Below are positions 9,672 to 17,231 of a DNA stretch of 64,000 bases, in pieces (position 1 is the stretch's first letter; every line of letters starts with the position of its first letter). The stretch lies in NCBI GenBank assembly GCA_022647565.1, contig JALCLA010000001.1:1116001-1180000 (forward strand). Direction: 5' to 3'. The translations under genes and the position numbers were made by a program. Under the pieces are notes generated by a model. It was not told where the DNA came from and made no database searches. It saw only the letters and a program-made list of their open reading frames with translations. The DNA comes from Chiayiivirga sp. (GTDB lineage: Bacteria > Pseudomonadota > Gammaproteobacteria > Xanthomonadales > Xanthomonadaceae).

Positions 9672-10952
9672 ATGCCTGTCATCGACACCGTCCAGCGCTG
9701 GATCAAGGACTTCGACCGCGACCGCGCGCGTGCCTTCGGGAGCTTCCTCTGGCACCGCTTCGTCGAGGACCGCTGTTTCGAATCCGCCGGCGCGCTGGCC
9801 TACGCCACGTTGTTTGCCCTGGTGCCGCTGGCGGCGGTGGTGTTCGGCGTGGTCTCGATGTTCCCGCTGTACGAATCCCTGATCGACAAGGCTACCGGCT
9901 TCATCTTCCGCAATTTCGTGCCGAGCGCGGCGGTCAACGTCGCGGACTTCCTGCGCGAATCGTCGGCCAACGCGCGCGGGCTCCCGGGACTGGGGGCGAT
10001 CACGTTGCTGGTCACGGCGTTGCTCACCCTCGCCAGCATCGAGGACACCTTCAACCGCATCTGGCGCGTGACCACGCCGCGCCGCGCCTTGTCGCGGGTG
10101 CTGATCTACTGGGCGGCACTGAGTCTGCTGCCGTTGCTGGCGGTGGCGAGCCTGGCAGTCTCGTCGTACCTGGCCTCGTTGCCGTTGCTCGCCGAAGCCG
10201 GCGAGTCGCATCAGGCTGGCCGGCTCTGGCATCTGTTGCCGCTGGCACTGGAACTGATCACGTTCACGCTCGCCTACCGTTTCATTCCCAACCGCAGCGT
10301 GGCCTTCCGCCACGCGCTGCTGGGCGGCGTGCTGGCCACGGCCTTGTTCGAAGCGGCGAAAACCGGCTTCGCCGCGTATCTGGGGCGCGCCAGCTACCAG
10401 GAAATCTACGGCGCGGTCGCGGTGATCCCGATCTTCCTGTTGTGGATCTACGTGTCGTGGGTGGTGGTGCTGCTCGGTGCCTCGATTGCCGCTTCGCTGG
10501 CAGCCTTCCGCTTCCAGCCGCGGGCGCTGCGCCTGCCGGCAGGCCACGAGTTGTTCGGCCTGCTGCGTCTGCTCGGTCGCTTCGCGCAAGCCCAGCTCAG
10601 CGGCCACGGCCTGCACACCGACGAATTGCGCCGACTCGAACCGATGCTCACCGACGACTTGCTGATGCGCATGCTGGGCGACATGCATGCGATCCGGGTG
10701 CTGCAACGAACCGAAGCCGGTGATTGGGTGCTGGTGCGTGACCTCGATCACCTCAGCCTGGCCGAACTGTACGAAGCCGCCGGATTGCGCGTGCCGGTGG
10801 CGGACGCCAGGTTGCCGGGTTGCGACGACGAACTCGGACGCCGCGCCGAAGCCGCCCTGAACGAGCTGCGCCTGCCGCTGCGCGAGCAACTCAAGCGCAG
10901 TGTCGCTACGATACTTTCCGCACCAGATGCCTCGACCGAAGGAAGCCGATGA
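9672..10952 (+). CDS. YihY/UPF0761 family inner-membrane protein
   Basis: A 426-residue protein starting at ATG 9672 (MPVIDTVQRW); an in-frame ATG at 9618 would add 18 basic residues that do not fit the family. The body has the YihY features: SAGALAYATLFALVPL in the first membrane helix, then about six helices up to WIYVSWVVVLLGA near residue 270. A cytoplasmic C-terminal extension of about 140 residues is common in Xanthomonadales members. Older annotations call it 'ribonuclease BN', which is incorrect: RNase BN is the product of rbn/elaC. The function is unknown. The stop overlaps the ATG of the TlpA-like gene (ATGA). Confidence 0.85.
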   Translation: MPVIDTVQRWIKDFDRDRARAFGSFLWHRFVEDRCFESAGALAYATLFALVPLAAVVFGVVSMFPLYESLIDKATGFIFRNFVPSAAVNVADFLRESSANARGLPGLGAITLLVTALLTLASIEDTFNRIWRVTTPRRALSRVLIYWAALSLLPLLAVASLAVSSYLASLPLLAEAGESHQAGRLWHLLPLALELITFTLAYRFIPNRSVAFRHALLGGVLATALFEAAKTGFAAYLGRASYQEIYGAVAVIPIFLLWIYVSWVVVLLGASIAASLAAFRFQPRALRLPAGHELFGLLRLLGRFAQAQLSGHGLHTDELRRLEPMLTDDLLMRMLGDMHAIRVLQRTEAGDWVLVRDLDHLSLAELYEAAGLRVPVADARLPGCDDELGRRAEAALNELRLPLREQLKRSVATILSAPDASTEGSR

Positions 10953-11461
10953 AAGCTCGTCCAGCATGGCTCGTTCCATTTGCCTTGGCCCTGGCGTCGG
11001 TCAGCGCCTGGGTGCAGGCCGATCCGGCCACGGCCAAGGCACCGACCCTGGAGGTCAAGACCATCGATGGCGCGGACTGGTCGCTGGCGGCGCGACGCGG
11101 ACGCTGGGTCGTCGTCAACTTCTGGGCGACCTGGTGTTCGCCCTGCCTCAAGGAAATCCCCGACCTCAGCGCCTTCGACGCCCAGCGCGAGGATGTCGAG
11201 GTGATCGGACTTGCCTACGAGGAGATCGAAGCCGCCGACATGCAGGTGTTCCTGAAGGAACATCCGGCCGGCTATCCGATCGCGATCATCGATGTGTATG
11301 CCCCGCCGGAGGATTTCGATACGCCGCGCGGCTTGCCCATGACCTACCTGATCGCGCCTGACGGCAGCGTGGCGAAGAAATTCCTCGGCCCGGTGACGGC
11401 GAAGGAACTGGGCCAGGCCATTGCCGCCAGCGCCGCGCCGGCCGCGACCGCGGCGCACTGA
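10949..11461 (+). CDS. TlpA-like thioredoxin-fold thiol:disulfide protein
   Basis: A 170-residue protein whose ATG overlaps the YihY stop by four bases. A signal peptide (residues 1-25, ending WVQA/DP) places it in the periplasm. The redox motif is WCSPC in NFWATWCSPCLKE, and the cis-proline segment GLPMTYLI follows, as in TlpA/ResA proteins. Members reduce or isomerise disulfides of periplasmic partners, for example in cytochrome c or oxidase maturation. No such partner lies nearby, so the target is unknown. Confidence 0.85.
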   Translation: MKARPAWLVPFALALASVSAWVQADPATAKAPTLEVKTIDGADWSLAARRGRWVVVNFWATWCSPCLKEIPDLSAFDAQREDVEVIGLAYEEIEAADMQVFLKEHPAGYPIAIIDVYAPPEDFDTPRGLPMTYLIAPDGSVAKKFLGPVTAKELGQAIAASAAPAATAAH

Positions 11462-11477
11462 CGACGCATACCGAGCC

Positions 11478-11744
11478 ATGCCAGCCACGCGATTCCTCGT
11501 CTCGGGCAAGGTGCAGCGCGTGTCGTTTCGCGCCGCCACGCGCGAGCAGGCCGGGCGTTTCGGCCTCGCGGGTTATGCGCGCAACCTGCCCGATGGCCGG
11601 GTCGAAGTGCTTGCCGTGGGTGAGGAGGGCGCGATCTCGGCGCTGGAACGCTGGCTCTGGCAGGGCCCGCCCGCCGCGCGGGTCGAGGACGTGCTGCGCG
11701 AGGCGGCCGAGGCCGAGGTCACGCAGGGCTTCCACATCGGCTAG
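11478..11744 (+). CDS. acyP: acylphosphatase
   Basis: An 88-residue protein, the normal length for acylphosphatase, which hydrolyses carboxyl-phosphate bonds in the cytosol. The catalytic arginine (FRAATR, residue 18) and asparagine (YARNLPDG, residue 36) are present. The phosphate-binding loop reads GKVQRVSFR where nearly all family members have VQGV.FR. This glycine-to-arginine change could impair binding, or may be a sequence error, since it needs only one base change. It follows the TlpA-like gene after 16 bases. Confidence 0.85.
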   Translation: MPATRFLVSGKVQRVSFRAATREQAGRFGLAGYARNLPDGRVEVLAVGEEGAISALERWLWQGPPAARVEDVLREAAEAEVTQGFHIG

Positions 11745-11849
11745 GCCTGGCGCGGGCGCGTCCGGGGGAATCGGAGGCGCGACGGGGCGAGGCACGGCCT
11801 TGCTCGACTGCCGTTAGCATCTTGCTCTCCTCCCGCGGATCGCCACCGC

Positions 11850-12947
11850 TTGAACCTGCTGCGTCTCGAAGAAGAGAACTCCAATCGCCTGTTCTGGATC
11901 CTCCAGACCGCCGGCTGGAGCGGCATCTGCGTTTTCAGCTATTTCAGTTCCCTGCTCAACGGCAAGGAGTGGGACGGCTGGTTCTACGTGTTCCCGGTCT
12001 ACGTCATCGGCTACCTCGGCACCTTGGGCTTGCGCCTCCTGTTGCGGCTCTGGCGCGGCTTGTCGCCGCCGGCACTGGCCGCCGCCATCGCCTTGCCGTC
12101 GATCGCGGTGGGTGCGGCGATGAGCGCGGCGCTGATGTGGATGTACATCGCCACCTGCACCAAGGACTGCGAATCATGGAAGCTCATGGGCTGGTTCGAG
12201 GCCATGGTGAGCTACACCTATCTGATCCTGGCCTGGGTTTTCCTCTACATCACCTTGCGCTACTACCGCGCGCTGCAGCAGCAGAGCCGCAAGACCCTGG
12301 CGGCCACCGCGATGGCCCACCAGGCCCAACTCAAGATGCTGCGCTACCAGCTCAACCCGCACTTCCTGTTCAACACGCTGAACGCGATTTCGACCCTGAT
12401 CCTGGACCACAGCAACGACACCGCCAATCGCATGGTGCAGGGGCTGTCTTCGTTCCTGCGCCACTCGCTCGATTCCGACCCGATGCAGCGCGTCACCTTC
12501 AAGCAGGAACTCGACGCGCTGCGGCTTTACCTCGACATCGAGAAGATCCGCTTCGCGGACCGCCTGCAGATCGAGTATCGGGTGGAGCCGGAGTGCTACT
12601 CGGCCCTGCTGCCCAGCCTGCTGCTGCAACCCCTGATCGAGAACGCGATCAAGTTCGCCGTGGCCAAGCGCGTCGAAGGCGGGCGCATCGAGATCTCGGC
12701 GCGGCGCGAGGCGGACATGCTGGTGCTGGCGGTGGCGGACGATGGTCCCGGTTGCCCGCAATTCGACCGCGGCGAACCCTTGCCCGCGCCCGCAAACGGG
12801 CATGGCGTGGGCCTGTTCAACACGCGCGAGCGGCTCAAGGTGCTGTACGGGGAGCGCCAGAACTTCCTGGCGCGCAACCGGGCGGAGTCGGGAGTGGAGG
12901 TCGAAATCCGCCTGCCCTTCGAGAGTGGCGGCGCGCCGCGCGAGTAG
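11850..12947 (+). CDS. LytS/YehU-type sensor histidine kinase
   Basis: A 365-residue protein starting at TTG 11850 (MNLLRLEEEN). Four predicted membrane helices fill residues 15-145. A His_kinase (PF06580) domain follows, with NPHFLFNTLNAIST around residue 170 whose histidine is the phospho-acceptor. Then comes a HATPase_c domain with LIENAIKFAV (N box), VADDGPG (G1) and GVGLFNTRERL (G2). The partner LytTR response regulator lies 119 bases downstream. The N-terminal sensor region has no recognisable ligand domain, so the signal is unknown. A related pair in Xanthomonadaceae is AlgZ/AlgR-like; the sequence alone does not prove that role. Confidence 0.86.
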   Translation: MNLLRLEEENSNRLFWILQTAGWSGICVFSYFSSLLNGKEWDGWFYVFPVYVIGYLGTLGLRLLLRLWRGLSPPALAAAIALPSIAVGAAMSAALMWMYIATCTKDCESWKLMGWFEAMVSYTYLILAWVFLYITLRYYRALQQQSRKTLAATAMAHQAQLKMLRYQLNPHFLFNTLNAISTLILDHSNDTANRMVQGLSSFLRHSLDSDPMQRVTFKQELDALRLYLDIEKIRFADRLQIEYRVEPECYSALLPSLLLQPLIENAIKFAVAKRVEGGRIEISARREADMLVLAVADDGPGCPQFDRGEPLPAPANGHGVGLFNTRERLKVLYGERQNFLARNRAESGVEVEIRLPFESGGAPRE

Positions 12948-13066
12948 CGCATCTCTCCTCCTCCGCGAGCGTGGGAAGGAAACTGATTGCGTGCCATGAC
13001 CATCCGCACATGCGACGGATGGCCGCCCGCCGCAGTCTTGGACAGGACGGAAGGCGAGGGTGGCGC

Positions 13067-13894
13067 ATGGGTGTGGCGATGCAGGGCGCAATCCGCACAC
13101 TGATCGTGGACGACGAGCCTTTGGCGCGGCGCGGGCTGGAGTTGCGCCTGGCCGGCGAGCCGGACGTCGAGATCGTGCGCCAGTGCGGCAATGGCGCCGA
13201 GGCGGTGAAGGCCGTGGCGGAATTGCAGCCCGACCTGATGTTCCTCGACGTGCAGATGCCCGGCCTCGATGGCTTCGCCGCCTTGCGTGCGATTCCGGCC
13301 TCGCAGTTGCCGCTCGTGGTCTTCGTCACCGCCTATGACCACTACGCGATCCGTGCATTCGAAGCCAGCGCGGTCGACTACCTGCTCAAGCCCATTGATG
13401 ACAGTCGCCTCGCCCAGGCCCTCTATCGGGTGCGGCAGCAACGGCGCGAGCACGAAGCCGACCAGCACTGCGCGCGCTTGCTGAACCTGTTGGGAGAGCT
13501 GTCGGGCAAGCCGGCCCTGACCCTCGACGAGGCCTTGTCGGACGATGCCGGCAAGCTCAAGCGGCCGGCCGAAGCCCAGCGCCTGGCGATCCGCGACGGC
13601 AACCGCACCGTGCGCCTCGACATGGCCGACATCCGCTGGATCGATGCCGCCGGCGACTACATGTGCATCCACGCCAGCGACGAAACCCACATCCTGCGCG
13701 CCACCATGCGGGAACTCGAGGGCCAGCTGGACGAGCGCCGCTTCCAGCGCGTGCACCGTTCCACCATCGTCAACCTGGAACGGGTCAAGTCGATGCGCGC
13801 GCACATCAACGGCGAGTATTTCCTCACGCTGGACTGCGGCCACGAGCTCAAGCTCAGCCGCAGCTACAAGGACAAGATCGAGCTGCTGAAGTAG
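13067..13894 (+). CDS. LytTR family response regulator
   Basis: A 275-residue regulator. The receiver domain starts RTLIVDDEPLARRG, with the phospho-acceptor Asp in LMFLDVQMPG and the conserved Lys in YLLKPID. The C-terminal LytTR DNA-binding domain runs from about residue 165 (LAIRDGNRTVRLD, then FQRVHRSTIVNL) to the end. The start is taken at ATG 13067 because GGCGAGGG lies at good distance; an in-frame ATG at 13079 is also possible. It is paired with the LytS-type kinase just upstream. LytTR proteins bind direct repeats upstream of target promoters; the targets are unknown here. Confidence 0.87.
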   Translation: MGVAMQGAIRTLIVDDEPLARRGLELRLAGEPDVEIVRQCGNGAEAVKAVAELQPDLMFLDVQMPGLDGFAALRAIPASQLPLVVFVTAYDHYAIRAFEASAVDYLLKPIDDSRLAQALYRVRQQRREHEADQHCARLLNLLGELSGKPALTLDEALSDDAGKLKRPAEAQRLAIRDGNRTVRLDMADIRWIDAAGDYMCIHASDETHILRATMRELEGQLDERRFQRVHRSTIVNLERVKSMRAHINGEYFLTLDCGHELKLSRSYKDKIELLK

Positions 13895-14024
13895 CCGCGC
13901 CTGCGGCTTGTCCCGCCGATGCCATTGAGTCCTTCACCGCGAACTCCCGACCCGCGCGGGATGAAACGGATGTCTGAGCCTCTTCCTGGATTTGGGGTGA
14001 ATAGTTGACGAGGGGACTGGGTGT

Positions 14025-14122
14025 CCTTCGACTCCGGCCTCTTCGCGGCCTACGCTCAGGATGAGCGGCATTTGCGAACCCCGCTCACCCTGAGCGTAGC
14101 GCCCCAGGCGCGAAGTCGAAGG
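14025..14122. repeat. 98-bp intergenic inverted repeat
   Basis: Outer arms CCTTCGACT and AGTCGAAGG enclose inner arms GCCTACGCTCAGGATGAGCGG and CCGCTCACCCTGAGCGTAG with minor mismatches, so the whole element can fold into one long imperfect hairpin. The wording 'CTTCGACT...CTACGCTCAGG.TGAGCGG' is known to the annotator from intergenic DNA of many high-GC proteobacteria, which suggests a dispersed non-coding repeat. It lies between the LytTR regulator and the sigma factor. Confidence 0.7.
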
Positions 14123-14189
14123 GCGCGGGCTGTCAACCAATTGCACAAGTCTCAATAACCGGATGGCCTCGCGCGGCATCCTAGGCGGC

Positions 14190-14768
14190 ATGACCGAATC
14201 GCAGTCCCCCGAAACCGAAGCGCGCTGGGTGAACGCCGCCAGGCGCGGCGACCCGGTCGCCTTCCGACGTCTGGTCGAAACCCATGCTCGCCCGCTGCAC
14301 CGGGTCTGCCAGCGCCTGCTGGGCGATGCCGCGGCGGCGGAAGATGCCTTGCAGGATGCTTTCATCAACGCCTGGCGCGGACTGGAGCGATTCGACGGAC
14401 GCAGTGCGTTCGGGTCGTGGCTGCGTCGCATCGCGGTGAATGCCGCCCTGGGTCAGTTGCGCCAGCGCCGCATCGAAGTGCCCTTGGAGAGCGAGTCCGA
14501 GGAGGGCGACGCGTCGTTCTTCACCGACCGCCAGGAAGATCCGTTCGAACACGCTTCGGGCCATGAGTTCGGGCAGCGCCTCGGGATCGTGCTGCAGGGC
14601 CTCAGTCGTGCCGAACGCTGTGCCTTCGTGCTGCGCCATTTCGAGCAGTACCCGCTGGAGGACATCGCGGGCGAGCTCGGTTGCAACGTCAATGCCTGCA
14701 AACAGACCGTGTTCCGCGCCGTGCGCAAGCTGCGTGCCGCGCTCAGTCCGGTGAGGAGCGAACCATGA
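14190..14768 (+). CDS. ECF-type RNA polymerase sigma factor
   Basis: A 192-residue sigma-70 family factor. Region 2 (about residues 20-90) contains LLGDAAAAEDALQDAFINAW and GSWLRRIAVN. Region 4 (about 130-185) contains LQGLSRAERCAFVLRHFE and the helix-turn-helix LEDIAGELGCNVNACKQTVF. The start is taken at ATG 14190, with AGGCGG before it; ATG 14163 is in frame but has no ribosome site. The stop overlaps the next ATG (ATGA), the usual arrangement of an ECF factor with its anti-sigma partner. The target promoter sequence cannot be read from one copy. Confidence 0.88.
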   Translation: MTESQSPETEARWVNAARRGDPVAFRRLVETHARPLHRVCQRLLGDAAAAEDALQDAFINAWRGLERFDGRSAFGSWLRRIAVNAALGQLRQRRIEVPLESESEEGDASFFTDRQEDPFEHASGHEFGQRLGIVLQGLSRAERCAFVLRHFEQYPLEDIAGELGCNVNACKQTVFRAVRKLRAALSPVRSEP

Positions 14769-15529
14769 AGGCCAGCATGAACCCCATCAGCGATGGCGAG
14801 CTGTTGCTGTACCACTACCGCGATGGCCTCGATGCGGAACGCAACAGCGAGATCGAGGATGCCCTGTTCTACGACGCCGAGCTGCGCCTGCGCCTCGCCG
14901 CACTGCGTGAAGCGCTCGGACGCGTGGGTGAAGCCTGGCCGCCGGACGAGCCGGACGCGGGGCTGGAAGCCCGGGTCTGGGCGCGCCTGGCACCCGCGCT
15001 GCCGCCGCGCCGCGCGTCGCGGTCGCCGCTGACGCGGCTGCTGGGATGGATCGAACCCTTGCGCCCGGCGCCGCTGGCCTTCGCGGGCCTGCTGATCGCC
15101 ACGCTCGGCATCGGTTATCTGATCGGCCAGCGCAGCGTCGCGCCGGCGGCGAACGAGCAGGCCTTGCTCGCGCCCGACGCCTCCAGCCGCGTGCTGGGGG
15201 CGTACCTCGCGGCCCACCTGCAGCAGACCGAGCGCGCCCTGCTGGTGGCGGCGAACTCGCCGCAGGAGTCGGCAGCGGCGCGCGACCTTGCGACCCATCT
15301 GCTCGAATCACACCGGCTCTATGCCGCGGCCGCGGAACGCGCCGGCAAGCCGGCGCTGGCGCGCTTCCTGCGCGAACTCGATCCGGTCCTGATCGAGCTG
15401 GCGAACGAGCAGGACGCCATCGCGCCGGCCCTGGGCGAGGAGATCCGGCGTCGCGACCTTGCCTTCAAGACACGCGCCGCCGCCGCACTGGCACGACGTG
15501 AGTTCGGCACCCAAACCCGATCCCTCTGA
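14765..15529 (+). CDS. membrane-anchored putative anti-sigma factor
   Basis: A 254-residue protein translationally coupled to the ECF sigma factor. Residues 1-90 form a helical acidic cytoplasmic region (DGELLLYHYRDGLD). One membrane helix lies near residues 101-121 (PLAFAGLLIATLGIGYLIGQ). About 130 residues of helical, charged periplasmic domain follow. It lacks the HxxxCxxC zinc motif of ZAS anti-sigma factors. Its position and topology suggest it holds the sigma factor at the membrane; no sequence family is recognised with certainty, so the role is inferred from context. Confidence 0.62.
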   Translation: MKASMNPISDGELLLYHYRDGLDAERNSEIEDALFYDAELRLRLAALREALGRVGEAWPPDEPDAGLEARVWARLAPALPPRRASRSPLTRLLGWIEPLRPAPLAFAGLLIATLGIGYLIGQRSVAPAANEQALLAPDASSRVLGAYLAAHLQQTERALLVAANSPQESAAARDLATHLLESHRLYAAAAERAGKPALARFLRELDPVLIELANEQDAIAPALGEEIRRRDLAFKTRAAAALARREFGTQTRSL

Positions 15530-15558
15530 ACCGACCCCGCAACCGCCAAGGAACTCCC

Positions 15559-16830
15559 ATGCGACTCCCGCATCGACTGCTGAGCCTGACCATCCTCACG
15601 GCCTTGTGCCTGTCCGCGCCAGGCATGGCCGCACCACAGGCGCAGGACGGCGCTCCGGCCGGCGAGGCCTCGAAGGCGCTCTACTGGCAAGGGCACGAAT
15701 CGCTCGGGCGCAGCGACTGGCGCCTGGCCTTGCACCAGTTCCGCGAGTTGGAGAAGGAATTGATTGCCAGCAAGAGTGAACCGGCCGACGCCGCGATCTA
15801 CTGGCAGGCCTATGCCTTGGCGCAGGCCCAGCGGCCACGCGAATCCGGGCGCGAGATCGAGCGTTTGCGGCGACAGTTCCCGGACAGCGTCTGGCTCGAC
15901 GACGCCGAAGCGCTGGTCGCCAGCTTCGACACCAAAGGGGCGAAAGGTGACAAGGGCGACAAGGGCGAGAAAGGGGACAAGGGGCCCAGGGATATCGAAC
16001 TGGACGCGGACGCCGACGCGTTGATGGCGCTCGATGCCCTCCTGGCCAGTGGCAATGCGAAAGCCGTGCCGATCCTGCAGCGCGTGCTGGCCGGAACGCA
16101 GGCAGACAAGGTCAAGGTGCGTGCCTTGTTCGTGCTCAGCCAGATCGACGCGACCGCGGCCGAGGCGGCGGTCGCGTCGCTGCTCGATGGCTTGGCCTCG
16201 CCGCGACTCAAGGCCGAAGCGATCCACATGATCGCGGCCGGCGGTCGGCGCGAGTCGCTGGATCGCCTCCTGCCGATCTATCGCAGCAACACCGATGCCG
16301 CGATCAAGCGCGCCGTGACCGATGCCTTCCTGATCGGCAACCGTGCCGACCTCATGGCGCAGCTGATCGAAAGCGAGAGCGACGCGGATCGTCGCCGCGA
16401 AGCGATCCAGTCCCTGGGCGCGATGGGGCAGCCTGCGGAACTGGGCAAGCTCTACGCTCGCCTCACCGACCCGGCCGATCGCCGCGCCGTGATCGACGGC
16501 TTCGGCATCGCTGGCGCGGGCGAGGAGCTGCAAGGCCTGGCGCAGCGCGAAACCGACCCTGCCGTCCGTGCCCATGCGATCCGCGCGCTCGGCATCGTCG
16601 GTGGGCCGGAATCCACGGCGGCGCTGCGGGCCTTCTACACGCCCGATGCGGCGGCGGCGGTGAAGGACGCAGTGATCGAAGGCATGATGATTGCGGGCGA
16701 TACCACGCACCTGGTGGCGTTGTATCGACTGGAACCTGATCCGGAGCGCAAGCGCCAGCTGCTGCAGATGATCGCCGCCGCCGGCGACGACGCGGCGCTG
16801 GACCTGATCGACGACGCGCTGAATCGGTAG
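15559..16830 (+). CDS. secreted HEAT-repeat protein with a collagen-like insert
   Basis: A 423-residue protein with a signal peptide (1-25, ending GMA/AP). Residues about 30-115 look like a TPR-type unit (LYWQGHESLGRSDWRLALHQ). Next comes a short collagen-like stretch of six G-X-Y triplets (GAKGDKGDKGEKGDKGP, about residues 129-145). From 150 to the end there are repeated HEAT/PBS-type helices (for example AIRALGIVGGPESTAALRAF). It lies 29 bases after the anti-sigma gene, so it is probably in the same operon and may be an envelope protein under control of the ECF factor. The function is not known. Confidence 0.7.
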   Translation: MRLPHRLLSLTILTALCLSAPGMAAPQAQDGAPAGEASKALYWQGHESLGRSDWRLALHQFRELEKELIASKSEPADAAIYWQAYALAQAQRPRESGREIERLRRQFPDSVWLDDAEALVASFDTKGAKGDKGDKGEKGDKGPRDIELDADADALMALDALLASGNAKAVPILQRVLAGTQADKVKVRALFVLSQIDATAAEAAVASLLDGLASPRLKAEAIHMIAAGGRRESLDRLLPIYRSNTDAAIKRAVTDAFLIGNRADLMAQLIESESDADRRREAIQSLGAMGQPAELGKLYARLTDPADRRAVIDGFGIAGAGEELQGLAQRETDPAVRAHAIRALGIVGGPESTAALRAFYTPDAAAAVKDAVIEGMMIAGDTTHLVALYRLEPDPERKRQLLQMIAAAGDDAALDLIDDALNR

Positions 16831-17231
16831 GCAGACTCCCATGACGGCGCGCGCTGCGCTCGGGTCGCGTTGCTGCTCGATCTCCGGGTTCGGTCGGCCG
16901 AGGCACAGGACGCTTCGGGCAGCGCCTGGCGGTACTGGTACCGGACCAGTCGGCTGAGCTACGAGGTGCCGCTGCGAGGCCGACATGCGCGCGCCGTGCT
17001 GCTTCGAATCGGAGGGCAAGCAGGCAAGCGACCGGAGCGTGTCACCTGGGGCGGAGTGAATGGAACCTCGGCCATCGCCAGGACGGAAGTCATGCCTGGC
17101 AACGTCCGACCGTGGCGACGCATCGGCTGGGCGCAGGCGCGAAACTTCGATGACTTCCGGCGCATCCCAGGCACGACGCGCGGGACGACCCTGCGCGGCA
17201 TGGCGACGGACGCCTGCCTGCCGGGGATTGC
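16831..17231 (+). other. 401-bp gap, possible remnant of a coding sequence
   Basis: No intact gene is seen. From ATG 16841 several frames give protein-like pieces, including QDASGSAWRYWYRTS after a short hydrophobic stretch, but none continues. It may be the broken start of a further exported protein of the sigma/HEAT operon. The evidence is weak. Confidence 0.3.
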
